This document shows positions 51,390 through 63,900 of a stretch of 64,000 nucleotides of DNA, one piece after another. Position numbers and translations under genes: made by a program. How positions within the stretch are numbered: the stretch's first letter is position 1; each line of letters begins with the position of its first letter. The notes under the pieces were generated by a model. It was not told where the DNA came from. It worked only from the letters and a program-made list of their open reading frames with translations, and searched no databases. This DNA comes from Monomorium pharaonis (Eukaryota > Arthropoda > Insecta > Hymenoptera > Formicidae): positions 5,265,276 to 5,329,275 of the forward strand of contig NC_050472.1 in NCBI RefSeq assembly GCF_013373865.1, read 5' to 3'.

Positions 51390-53680
51390 TTACTATGCGT
51401 ACACCACCGTAGGTCATCCGAGGGTGACCTACAATCGGATAATTACGATTTATCCGTGTGAATAAGTCACGTTTATTTTGCGCGATTGTCGGATGCGCTT
51501 AATTATAACTATCGAACGCGTCGATCTGGCCGAATCGATGTATCGCTTTGAGAATTCAATGATGAGAAAATACTCATTCCCGCGGCGTTTTTCTCGTTAA
51601 TATACAACCGCGGTGATTGTATTTTCTGAAAACGGACGGAAAAAAAAGGGAGAGAGAGAGAGAGAGAGAGAGAAGGAAAGGATGAATGGCGCGAAAATAC
51701 TGCAGTACGCGGTGTGGCGGTGTGCGCGCGATCAATATTTATTAAGTTGGGAACAAATACGACTGTTTTTCATTGCGGCGAATTCGACGCGCGCGGCAAT
51801 GCGGCCTGTATAATCACAATTTATTCGTGCGGTCTCTCCGGCCGATGCACGTGGCGTCCTAGTTACAATGCGTTTGATTTGGTCGCGCATACGTGATCAA
51901 TTGACCGACGATGGAAACAAAATTCCGCATCGTACGAGCCGTACGGGTTTGCCACGGGTGTTTCAATGTTCGAGTGAGTGTCCCTTAGCGGGGGACCTCA
52001 CGAGCAATTTTTATCCCGCCATACGATACGGTTCTCGATATAAGAGAATTCCCAAAATATACTCCAGAGCCCCAAAACAAACCGAGTAGAAACACATATC
52101 ACGCTAAACGTATCGGACGTATATATACTTGTCCGAATCGAAATAATGGAAGAGATCGCGGTGTTGTATATTTTTTTTTTCCCCACACTTATTCCAAATC
52201 GCGTGAATCATTTTAAGGTACATTAATTTATAAAACATTTCCAGATCTACCGTCAATGAATGCGCGATCCGCGTATGACACGTGTCGAGATATTATATCG
52301 GGAAACAATATTCGCTTAAATTAACGCGCGGTATACAAACGCTATGAACGATCGTAGATACGCGTTAACGACAATTGATTTCGACAACAACGAGATTTAC
52401 GTATCTAAATTATTTAGATTCGTAACGTTGAAGGTGTAACGGATTACGTGGTGGCGTGTCGGAGCTGGACGATGTCGCGTGTTATTACGCAAACTGCATG
52501 CCACGGCAATTACTCCCTTATGAATTGTTAAATAAATTTTATTTACTTATTTAAGAGTGTAACTGATTGTAACTGAGTATACAAGAAACATAAATGCATG
52601 CGCAACGTTTCTATTTTTTTGAGGATTATATAAGAATATGCTCGTTTAAACGCGGAAGACTCTGATTTTTTTATTATAAATTTGGCTTTTAGACAAACAT
52701 CTGACGGAACGAAAATTTATTAGAATGAAAAGTTCTTAAGTATCCTGATCTTTATATTAAATCTATTTTATGTTTCTCTTAGTATTTATTTATTTATATC
52801 CATCTTAAAATGGAATATTCACTCTGTATATTCGGACTAAATGAAATAATATAAAACGATATTATCGCAGATTTAGATGATGGATATTTCTTGTTATATT
52901 TTCCGTGGCAGAGATGTCTTTTCAGAAATTGATCCTAATGAAATTCAGAGATGCGAAAATATTGCATACTCTGCGGTACGTACACACAAAAGTTAAAGAT
53001 AAATTTGTGGAAGGACCGCGCCTCGTACAAAGTATATATAATTTATTATAGGTTTACAAATTTAATTTTCCTGCATCAGTCTGATCGAAATCACGACTTC
53101 GTTACTTGGAATAAATATTTAGATTACACAGCCCGTTCGGAACTTGCAGTTGCCTCTTGTGTAGGTTTTCTGACGAACTTGTGTAATAAATTTTTCTTTT
53201 GCGAAAAAACTTTTGTAAAAGCGGAGACCACGGTTTATTACAACTTTTTAATTTAACGTTATTTACAGTCATCTCGCAAATTAAAGATTTATTAAAGTTT
53301 GTTTTAGGTCAGCGCTGTGCAGAGCAACGGTTTATCATTTAACGATGTTTATTTGTTTACTGGGACTTTACTTTGAGTCATTTATATGTTAAAAATTCTC
53401 AATAATACCATTCGCAGTTTGTAATATCTGACAATTGAAAAGTTATAAATCTAGGACACTCCTACGCGACTCCGTCGAATCGTTTCGATTCTTTCAAGAG
53501 TTTCCGTTATTATTATCTCTCTTTTAACTTTTTTTTTTTTATTTATTGCGGTACATTATTAAATTTGTAATATCGAATTGTATTCAATTCGAATTATTTT
53601 TTCATCATTTCTATATCGTTATTGCTTCTACTTAATATGTAATATCGTTAATTAATAGAATCAAACCATTTAATTCAAGA
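51390..53680. other. Non-coding stretch
   Basis: A (GA)n tract lies at 51650-51673. A GC-rich patch at 51680-52090 holds unrecognised frames. The remainder is AT-rich. Confidence 0.4.
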
Positions 53681-53689
53681 AGTATATTC

Positions 53690-53860
53690 AATTTAATTCA
53701 AATTCAGTTTATTATTTACCAGGTGCATATGTTAACGTGAACACTGCTTACTTTAAAACTAAGTAATGGATAGATAACACGTATCTAAATAATTTCAACA
53801 TGGAAGTTAAAAATAACAGAGTGTTTAACTTAAGGAATTGGTTTAAATCCTTTAACGTTT
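53690..53860 (+). repeat. Diverged interspersed repeat, copy A
   Basis: Collinear phrases are shared with 55430-55680: GTTTATTATTTACCAGGTGCAT, then TTAAAAATAACA and TTTAACTTAAGGAATTG, then TTTAATCCTTT-like sequence. AT-rich with no coding capacity. Ends are approximate. Confidence 0.45.
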
Positions 53861-54339
53861 AACCGTGTTACTTATACAAACACATATATTTTCGAAACAC
53901 ACAGATTGAATAATTGGATACGCTTAAAATGAAATGGCAATCCGTTGGCAATGCGAAAGTAAAGTTCTATTAATCGCTTATGTTGGCGCATACTTTCACT
54001 TAATTATAAATGACGGAGATATGATATAGCTCCAGAACTGTAATAAGGACTGCCGGACCGGAGATAAACGTCAGTCTACACTGTCTACAGCGTATACCTG
54101 GAGAGTAATTTCTGCGGAATTTCTAATAGACGAGGGTCATGAGTCTAAATTATTAAATAGCTAATCACATTTAACGCAAACAATGCCACTGGCCGCATAC
54201 ACGTTTTTATCGCATTAAAGGGAATATGAGCTATTATCCCGCGCGCTTTAATAGATACTTTTCCGTCTTTTTCACCGCTTAGGAGAACGCAGCTCTCCTG
54301 TCGAAAACGAATAGGGCATTTTGAAAACCCTTCTATCTC

Positions 54340-55000
54340 GCGTGATATTTAGATCGTCCGGATCGGCGCTTCGTGATGTCTGAATACTCCCTTCTCCCTC
54401 TCGCCGATCGGCAAAACAACCTCCCCGTTTTCGCTTATCGTCACGCGGCCTGTGCGCGGCTCGATGACGATCGATACGTAAATTTCCGTAGGAATGACAC
54501 AGGGCGGATGTAACGCCCGACTAGAGCAGGAGTTAGCACGGATAGAGCCGGGGGGTATAAACGCGCGAGGCAATAACACGCGCGTCCCTCCGCGCGCGCC
54601 AAGCTGCTCGCAGAAGGAGACGGCCGGAGAGATACGGAGGCGTGCAGCACGATGTTTTGGAGCGTAGCCAGGGTTGGAGCCGGCTATCACGAGCGTACCT
54701 CAACTAACGTACCTAGCCCGACCTAGCCTTTCTCTCCTCCTTCTCCTCCTTCTCCTCCTCGCCCTTCGTGGTCCGAGCGCGGAGGAGGAGTGCTCGCGTA
54801 AGGGTGTTTCGCCCTTCCGTTTCACCCTCCGACCGACACCTCACCGCGTTGCACCTAAGCTCACAGCCCGGCGGCCAAATGCTCTATCGTCCACAACCTA
54901 CAAACCCATGCTAAATACTTTATCACGTAAGTACCCCTTGTTAATGTACCCCGGTTGATCTTTCGACTTTCTCATTGGCCACCGGCCACTCGTCCGCCGC
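54340..55000. other. GC-rich island without a recognisable gene
   Basis: A CTCCTT-repeat segment near 54733-54760 creates a run of leucines in one frame (54674-54958). That frame has no in-frame upstream ATG, so the apparent signal peptide is not credible. The - strand frames are unrecognised. Confidence 0.35.
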
Positions 55001-55056
55001 TACGTGATCGCACATACGCGCGCAGAATTGCACACAGCCGCGGTTTCGTCTCTCTT

Positions 55057-55105
55057 CCCTTTTTTCCCCTTTTTTCCCCTTTTTTCCCCTTTTTTCCCCT
55101 TTTTA
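55057..55105 (+). repeat. (TTTTTTCCCC)n decamer repeat, about 5 units
   Basis: Five near-perfect 10-bp units, pure pyrimidine on this strand. The opposite strand is G4A6-type purine. Confidence 0.9.
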
Positions 55106-55429
55106 TATAATCACCTCGGCAAGAAGCCAATTACTAAGTGCTATCGGATATCAGTAAAAGGCTCCACCGTTTTCCGTTACACGTGTCCGAGCGGCGCGGC
55201 TATGTACGCGTGAAGATGTGGATGTTTTATATTTATATGCACGCCGCATTAGAAGGGGTAACCGTGACAAAGTATTTACGATAATTCACCTGACACGAAA
55301 CGTAAATCTCAGACAGAAGAGATTTTCAATGTCAGCTAGGAATACGCCTCGACACGGTTAAATTCGTGATGTATGAATTGCACTTATTTTGAATTATTTT
55401 CTAATTACTCCCTTTTTTTCTTCGCTTCT

Positions 55430-55680
55430 TCAAATTAATTTTAAGCTTATTAATTTAACTTTGTTATTTATTAGGCGCATTAATATGAACGTCGCTCACT
55501 TTAACATTTTAAACAATTCACTCATAGAAATAACCTGATTAGATACCGTTATTTTTTTATATTATTTTTGTGTGAAAAAAATTTTGTGTGTGTCACACGC
55601 AGTGTGAAGATTAAAAATAACAAAATTTTATTTAACTTAAGGAATTGAGATTTAATCCTTTTGAATCTTTAATATTTAAC
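55430..55680 (+). repeat. Diverged interspersed repeat, copy B
   Basis: Second copy of the 53690-53860 segment in the same orientation, with an extra roughly 70-bp stretch including GTGTGTGTCACACGCAGTGTG. Boundaries are approximate. Confidence 0.45.
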
Positions 55681-55699
55681 AGTGTGAAGAACTTTAGGA

Positions 55700-57050
55700 A
55701 AAAAAACACATGAAAAATTAATTTTTTGTTTAATTTTAAATGGAAAAAAAGTTTCGCTTGAATAGAATTTTAATTTTAAGACATGTAAGAAAATGGAAGT
55801 GCAATAAATGATGACTCTCCTCCTCACATTTCCGCGAGAGAAAAATTGTCTTGGCCAGACACTATAGTTAAAAGGACATTTATAGAGCCCCTCGCTTGAG
55901 AGATTTGGTTTTTATTATGGAAGAGAAATACGATTTATTACTTATCAAAGCGCACCGTTCTACTTCCTTGTGCGTAGGGAAGTTCGATTCTGCTTTTTAT
56001 GACTCTATCATATACGTATATCGTCATAATATAAAAAAAATTTCTGAATACATATACTATAATTCTCATAATGTTAAAACTTGTAAAAAGTTTCTAGCAG
56101 AATTTAATGTAATTGAATATATTTGTTTTGATCTTGATAAGGCAATTATGTTATTAAATATGTTATCTTAAATATCTTTATAAACTGTTTGCAAGTTATT
56201 ATTCTGGTAAAAAATGCACTGTGCACTGTACTCGTGCATAAAGGAAAGCGAAAAGATTGTTCAAACAGAAATGTTCTGACTTTCTGTGCGTTACACAGAC
56301 AATTACTTTTTACAACGTACTACTCGTATATCCGCGTGCACATATTTAAACTTCCAGTTCTTTTATCTACTTACTAGTTTCTTTTTAAGCTTTTCTGTTA
56401 TTCTAATCGAAATATATGTATGCAAGGTGCTCCACGGAACTGTGACAAATCTCGAAAACCGTAAAGATAAGGGAAAAGAGAGTTACAAAATAAAATGAAA
56501 TAATATCGCGTATTCTGTCTTTTATATTATCATTGTGCATTTACATTGCAATTGCAAACAACGAATTTCTTAGTTGAGTCGATGCAGTTGTTCTATTCTG
56601 AAGAAAAATTTTCATATGTATAGAAATTAAAATATATTAGAAATTTAAATATAAAAATATGAGATTATGTGATATTTTTAAAATAAATAAAAATGACAAT
56701 TCGATAATATTCCATTTATTTCGCATTTACGGTTGAAATGTCCAACAATAAAAAAAGGTACGATATACGATATTGTTGGCTTAGCTAAAATCAATGATTG
56801 CCATAATCCGCTTTAAACCATCGAACCACAGCTGATATTACATGAGCCTGGATTTTATTGCACAACTATATACAGGTGATAAGTGATACTTCAAATTTTA
56901 AAAAAAAGTGATACATGTGTTGGTTTTCGATTTGTCGTGTGAAGTGGGCAATTCGTCAAAATTGTTGGTCAAATACAAAACGTAAAATAACAATGTCTAA
57001 ACAAAATTTCTCTCATACGTTCCGCTTGTATCATCTGCCAGCGCGTATTC
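55700..57050. other. AT-rich non-coding stretch
   Basis: An 84-codon ATG-initiated frame (55917-56171, + strand) has ordinary amino-acid composition but no recognisable domain. Nothing else was identified. Confidence 0.35.
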
Positions 57051-57063
57051 ATAACAATTTGGA

Positions 57064-57116
57064 TGTTACAAACTAACAATCCTCAAAGGGATTGTTAGTT
57101 AGTTCATGAAGTAACA
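57064..57116. other. Nested hairpin, perfect 12-bp inner stem
   Basis: AACTAACAATCC (57071-57082) and GGATTGTTAGTT (57089-57100) flank the 6-base loop TCAAAG. Outer TGTTAC (57064) and GTAACA (57111-57116) can also pair, with an asymmetric bulge. Confidence 0.5.
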
Positions 57117-57419
57117 AAACAAACAAGTATCAAAACAGATAAATAAGAAGTAAATTAACATATTAATTTTGTAAACAAGAAAAAATCAACGGAAAGAATT
57201 ATAATTATCTTGTTTTAAGTCAAGAAAAACAGTTTTTTACATAAAGTTTTTATAATTACATCTCTAATAACACTTTGAATAAATGCTGGAAATCCCGAAT
57301 TGTTTTAAACATTATTATTATAAAGACTTGAAAAATATTTAAATATTTTAGACATACATTTTTTAATGACGATTGAAAAATAAAATAATTAAATAACGAT
57401 AATAAAGAAACCTTATCTT

Positions 57420-57960
57420 TCATTTAAAGAATTGAGAAGGATAACTTGTCTTTCTAGGTGTGTGTATACCATCTAGAATGCTAAGACGTTCATTACGTAA
57501 TAACTTCTTCTTCAGACGTAATGACAATTTCACGGTCGACGAGTCTCGCGTTAACGTCATCGTGCGAATATGTGCGCGATTAAAATTCACCGGCACGTCG
57601 CGCGTATTCGTCAATCCCATGTTGATCGTCGGAATAACGATATCGGAAGGAGGACGGAAGCGGCCCGCACGCTCTCTGACCACTATTGTGATGTACTGTC
57701 CGCCACAGATATATTGGCATTTGTGTCTTGTCGCATTCGCTTCACCTCACGGCGCACGGGCGACCGCTGCAGATGCGTGTAATTCGCGCCGAGATTACCC
57801 GCCGATCGTCCTCGCGTGCCGATATCTCACGATTCGGAATAATATCCTCCGAATCACGGCCGGCCGATCGCCGATATTCGATTTCTCGCTTCGCGGTGCA
57901 GTAACTTTTTTATTAATTCCGAATAGGATTTTTGCGCGGCTGAAAATTGAATGATTGCAC
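57420..57960. other. GC-richer block with unrecognised frames on both strands
   Basis: The + strand frame from the ATG at 57479 runs to 57954, and an 87-codon - strand frame overlaps it (57420-57683). Neither has a domain or splice context that I recognise. Confidence 0.25.
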
Positions 57961-58104
57961 CTGTTATAAGAGCCATTATAACGCGGAGACAAGTCTTTTA
58001 TGCTCCCAATCAAGGGGATTGAATGCAAATAACGTAAAATTACACGGAAAATTTTTTTTTTTATTTAAACAAAGGCTCAACGGCCAGTAACTCAAACCAG
58101 GCGA

Positions 58105-58166
58105 AAAAATTAAGGGCGACGAGGTAAACTGATCTAGTCCAGTTTGGCTCATCGCCCTTAATTTTT
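58105..58166. other. 62-nt hairpin with TTAA at both ends
   Basis: Arms at 58105-58131 and 58140-58166 pair over 27 positions with three mismatches, one of which would be a G-U wobble on one strand. The loop is 8 bases (ATCTAGTC). The stem reads TTAAGGGCGA and TCGCCCTTAA at its outer part. It could be a minimal palindromic MITE or a small structured RNA. Expression is unknown. Confidence 0.5.
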
Positions 58167-58169
58167 ACC

Positions 58170-60170
58170 TTAAATTACACTAAAAATGCATAATACATGG
58201 AATTACAAAAACGGCAAATTCTAATCGGGTCAATCGTTCAGTGTTTAAATTGTACAAAATTAATCTATTTCACCGTTGGTTCAGTTTGCGCTCGCAAACG
58301 CGCATTGATGAAAATCTAACCTGGTACACATTTAGCAAGTTGAAATGCCCGTCAGTGCAAAGATCAGGTCAGCGAATCGTGCGGAAGCTTTAATTGGTTT
58401 GTAGACAAAGGAAGGTAGATTTTTGTGTCGCCATTTTATGAACGTAGGAAAGGAGCGGAAAATCTGAATATGTAAAAAGAGGGGATTAAAATGCACATTG
58501 AGAATGATTTTATTTTATCACTGTAACCACTAAAATTTATAATCCCTTTGACTTATAACCCCCTTTATTTTCCACTAGTTATAATTATATCGTGCGAAAA
58601 AATTTTGCTACATTCTACATTATTATATGTATGTATTTTTTTTTATGTGAATAATTCTTTTTCTTATGTTCTTCCTCCTCGCTTTTATGACTTTTTCAAT
58701 CATTCTCATTTCATGGTTTTCAATAGGAAGCGCCGTGAATAATCCAAGAAGAATAATAGAAATCGTTACATGAACGACTCGTGAGATTCATTCGTGGACG
58801 ACCAAAATCCTTCCTTGATTACTGATGGCGAAGTCGTTGGTAACAACGTTTCGAAATATCTCCTGATTGAGTTGCCCCGTACCAGGAGAAATAAACGTAA
58901 TTGCATCTCTTCGGGGAGGAGAACGGGGAAAATTATGATAAGTTGTGAGATGCCGCGTACTCGCATGAAAATTCGCGATGAACGATCGATGGTACACATT
59001 ACGAGTTCCGAGGTACAGCAACTGTATCATTAACATTTATTCTGGAAAAGATGTTATGCACGGCGTGTGTACGCTTTCTCTCGAGTTTATTTGAGAAATC
59101 TTAGAGAAGTTCAATCACACACATATATTAAGGTAATTGTCGGATTTGTTTTTCTCGCTCGTGTGCCTCCGAGCAAAACGTTTCACGTAGAGAGAGAAAT
59201 TGCTTATATATTCTCAATTTATTAAAAATGTAAGATAGAGAAAAAAATAAACGTTTGTCATTTAAAAAATTTTATTCGCGTGGGTAAGAAATTATTGTAC
59301 ATTTTGTTTGGGATATATTTATATTGCAATGTTGTTTCTGTCTGATTAAATTAGGATTGTTTCAAAAAAATCCATTCTCGACAATAGGAATTTATAATTT
59401 AAAGCAATCATTAAGTATGCTTTTTTTAATCAAGGATTTTATTGTGTAAAACATAAAAGTTATAAAATTGATTGTGTAAATTTAATTAACCTAAAACGTT
59501 TATTAATAATTTAAATTAAAAAACGTAACTATAAAACTGTAATTTTCAAAAAATTATTTACAATTTTAAATTGTTTAATATTTTTTCCTGTTCTTAACTT
59601 TTTGTTTTAATATTTTCATGGAATAGAAAGAAAATAATAATAAATATAAAGTAACATATTTATAAACTGAATACTTTTTTAAATTCACTTATTGGAAAAT
59701 GATTAGTATTTCATTGAAATTGATGAAATTTTTAAAAAATATGCAATGTATAAAAGACACGATATATATTTTTTTATTAATGTTATCAAGACATCTGTTT
59801 ATTTACGTAATTGTATATATTTTAGTATTTTTTTAACTATATGTTATTCAAAAATAGGATAATCCAATAAAGTTTTGAAGTCAACTGTAGCTTACTCGAT
59901 AACATGGAACGCTGTATTTTAAACTTTATTTATTCAAAACTGCTACTTGGTAAGATAACTTATTCTGCATAGTATTCTTCTCATGCAAGTTATTCGAGAA
60001 TATTATGGCGTTTTATCGACCAAAATATTGAATCCTAATGCCTGAACTAAAAGCATCTAACTAATATTGTATTAAAAATTCTAGCTTAAATTTAATTTAA
60101 TTTCTTTTTAGTTAAATAACTGATTAGAAATTAATACAAAATTTAATAGAATAAAGTACTTAGAAATTGC
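58170..60170. other. AT-rich non-coding stretch
   Basis: Overlapping frames at 58766-59036 on both strands are unrecognised. Nothing else was identified. Confidence 0.4.
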
Positions 60171-60179
60171 TAATAAACA

Positions 60180-60597
60180 TTGATGGATTTACGCTCCGGA
60201 TGTGTTGCTAAGCCTCAATTAAAAAATCTTGAAGATTCTATATCCCAACGGAGACGATATTCGCGTGAAAGACGGATTCCCTATATCTTATCACCGAAGT
60301 TCCTACTTTTCGTTCAAATTTTGAGTGCCACATCGAAAGATAATGCCGATGGTCGACGTAAAGTCTCCACTACTCGTTCCATGAAGTAGGGAAGAAGTTG
60401 CAGCAGCGGCTACGCGATAGTAGTTGGAAAATAGTAGTTGGACGAGATTTAGCGATTTATGCTCCGACCACGCCTGCATTTCGTCTCTCCTATGAGAAGA
60501 AATTGCTAGACGCGAGTGAGGCGCGGACGGCGGAGAAGAAGAAAATCTGGTTCTCGTTCAAACGAAAACAGTCCCGGTATGTAGGAACGGTCACGGC

Positions 60598-60628
<31 letters not shown>

Positions 60629-60930
60629 CATATATATATACGTTACGTATTTGTGGTGCACGCGGACCTTTGGCGTAAATCTCATGTCGGAAAAACTTCC
60701 TCACCATCGTCTATTCCCTCTCTCGTCCTTTCTCTCTCTGCCTCTCTGTCTCTCTTCGCTCTCGATCTCCCTTTTTTCCCCCTTATCCTCCCCTTGAACT
60801 CCCGCAACGTTCGACTCGTTCTATATCGCGGTCCATCCACCTATCTATCCCACCTCCCACGAGAAACACACTCTCGCGATTCCTATGCTCTCTTTTCTCG
60901 CTTTCGTCTGTCCGGCTTTTAGCTTTTAGT
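60180..60930. other. GC-richer block with two unrecognised + strand frames
   Basis: A 68-codon frame from the ATG at 60183 ends at 60389. A second open frame without an ATG at its beginning runs from about 60398. A GTATGT that could act as a donor lies at 60578. The second frame then passes through a TA repeat and pyrimidine-rich DNA. No domain was recognised. Confidence 0.25.
60600..60641. repeat. (TA)n microsatellite with ACA interruptions
   Basis: An alternating TA tract broken twice by ACA. Confidence 0.85.
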
Positions 60931-60939
60931 CAGCCATTT

Positions 60940-63900
60940 CAGTGGTGGTTCTCTCAGTGTACCGGTGTACGAAAAGAGCCGCGATCGGCCGACGGTTGCG
61001 TACCGCTCGTTACCGTCCGGGGTCCTTTTCCCTTTTCTTTAGCTCTCTAAGGAGTCAAGACCTACGGGGATCTAGAAGCGAATTTCTTCTTTGCCGTCAC
61101 AATAATTATTCTCAACTATTTGGGGCCGATTTGAACATCCGTAACGTCGGGTACCGACGTATGATGTACTCGATATTTCAATTACTGCGAATATGAAGAA
61201 TTACGTGCGATAAAGCAGGCAATTTCTGAAAAAATAATCTTCCCTTTTGGTATTTCTATCCCCCCCTTTTCCTTCTCTCCGCAAAGAAGTATTGACTCCT
61301 TGTCGAGAATCCACCAAAGAATCTGCAATTTATAGAAAGTACACTTAGCGGGGGGGAACATCCCCTCCCTATATTATGTCTGCAAATAGTTTTTTTCTTA
61401 ATCTGTTGAATTATTTATTTCCCTTGGATACTTTTACTTAGATACTTCAACTTCTAATAACACCTCCTTTCCCGCCTCTCTCCCTCTCTCTTTCTCGGTG
61501 TAGATATCTCAGCCCCTTCTTGCCGTCTCTCTCCTTTTTCCAGCTTCGCGACACCATCCACGATTCCCTTCTATTTTCTTGCGCATTTCTGCTGATTCCT
61601 TTTCCCTCTTCACGAATTTATTTTTCTTGTGTTCCCAAAGTCTCTTTCAATCCGAGTTCTCTTTCTTGCTGCATTTTAGAGAAAGAGTCCTTTCTTTCCA
61701 GCCCGGATGAAACAATCGACTCGTATATTAACACATTATTAAACACTAAAAGTATTTCTTTTATATTTCAAGTTTGTGAATAACTTCCGGACAAAAGTTT
61801 TGTCAAGTAAAAAAAGGGAGGAGGGAAGATTTTTGTCGTTCGTTCGTATCTTCGAAGCTTGAACATTTTATTGCTTAAAAATACGAGAGCTTCATCGCTC
61901 ATCCCTCAGCGTCATCAAACAAAAATCCATTTTGAGCTGGCCAAGAGAGTCCGCGAATAAATACAGAACATTGCGGGGAAATTTGTAACCGAGTACCACG
62001 TGTAAACATCACGGAAGCGTATGAAATATCGATTTCGCGGCGGCATTGTCGCTACATGATGGGTATTTGTGAAATTCGACTTGCTGTATGAAGCGCTGGG
62101 AAAACTCTCACTCCGCGACCGCCTTATAGATGCGCTTTGTAATGTTTGCCCGAGTTTTTCAGCGACCCGAGAGACAGAGTTAGCGAAATATCGAATGCAA
62201 GCTTTTTTTTTTTTTATATTAAATCTCGATTGTTACACGAATCAGAAAATACGAAATCTTTTTACGAGATGTTTGTAAACGTGTATATGCAGATGTGTCG
62301 TGTTCTTTCGTATTATTGACAAATGGAATGACAAAAGAGATTTGCGATTTTATAAAATTTTACTTTATACGAAGTTGACATTATGACTTTTTTACTAAGC
62401 AAATAAAAAAAAATTTTTTTTAGATAGAGAAACGTTACCGAAGCCAATGACTACACTGAGTAACCACATTTCATTTGTTAAAAATTATTCTGAAACTGTG
62501 TTTTAATTTTGTTTTTAATTTTATTTGGCATAGATTTTATTTCAATTTGTCTTACTGCTGGTCTTATTTATACTGCAGTATTTTATCTTTACAAATAAAT
62601 GTATGATTACAATATTTCTATATTAATTGTACTCGGATTCTAAATACATAATAAAAATTACGATTGTGGTCCATTGTAGCAATCTTTATAATTATACATA
62701 TATTAATAAGAACTATTTTATTTTCAATAATTTTTTAAGGTCGCTCTTGTTCGATTCATATATATTGTAGAAAAAAAAGAGAAAATAACAATGATAAATA
62801 TGAAGAAGAAACATCAAAGAGATTAACAAGTCTATTCTGTTCTATTTGAATATCCACTTCTGCTATCGTATTGTTTGAGTCAATATGATCGAAAAGCTCT
62901 AAAAGATAAAAAAGTTCCACGAAAAAAGAGATTTTAAATTAACGCACGAAATCAATCTAAATTCAGAAAAAAACGTTTTACCTAAATTATTAAAATATTA
63001 AACTGGTAAGAAAATGAAATATATATGTTTTGGGTCAAACAGAACGCGAACAGAACAGCAGGGTTAGATGACTTACGAATAAAATTTCCGCACAGCGTAG
63101 TTACAGTGAAATCCATCATAGCTTCATGCCACAATACAACGTGAAACATCATTGTAGATACAAACAGATTAATAATGCTTACTCGGTCACAGCGGGAGCA
63201 CCAAAGGACTCAGTACGTTGTCACTTTACCTGTTTAGATCCATGCTGCATTGTCATCGTTCTTTCCCGGCGTATAATTTGGCATCGCGTGACTGCAACGT
63301 CTCAATACCGACGGTACTTGATTCCACCATTATTAACAAGCTGCAATCTGACTGTATGCTTTATACGGTGACATTGTCACTTTGATCATCCTCGAGACAA
63401 TGCCGAAACGCTGTCGGAGATCGTGCTGTAAAACCGGCTTTTCCCTCGTCACTACGAATTACGGAGAATTATAGCGACTATATCCTCTTCCTCTCTCCCC
63501 AGGAAACCCCGTAATCCTCAGCCGAATTGGCCCCCAACGTGGAGAAAAAAAATAATTAAAATTTTCATCGTGATACCAGCGCCGTGATAAATGGCGAACT
63601 AAAACTTCGTCGAGATTAAATAAAGACGCAAATAAAATTAATCTCCTCCCATGCATTGGCGCGGTATCCTCGTAGCATGTGGCGTGAAATTTTTATAAGA
63701 TTAAAGTATTATTATTGTTTGTACTTAGAACTGTTGTGTACCTAATTATTAACGAAAGAATACTGAAACGAACAATATATACATGTATGGTCCTTCGATA
63801 TCTGATATAACAATTGAGATGTTAAAAATCCTCCACCGTACGTTCGTTAAAATTCATACGGAAATGATCTTTTCTCGATAAGCTCAAAGCCCTTGCAATG

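Noticed and set aside
54674..54958. Frame with a leucine-rich, signal-peptide-like start
   Set aside because: It begins at TTG with no in-frame upstream ATG, and the leucines come from a CTCCTT repeat.
57460..57954. 164-codon + strand frame
   Set aside because: It starts at GTG rather than ATG, overlaps a comparable - strand frame and shows no recognisable family.
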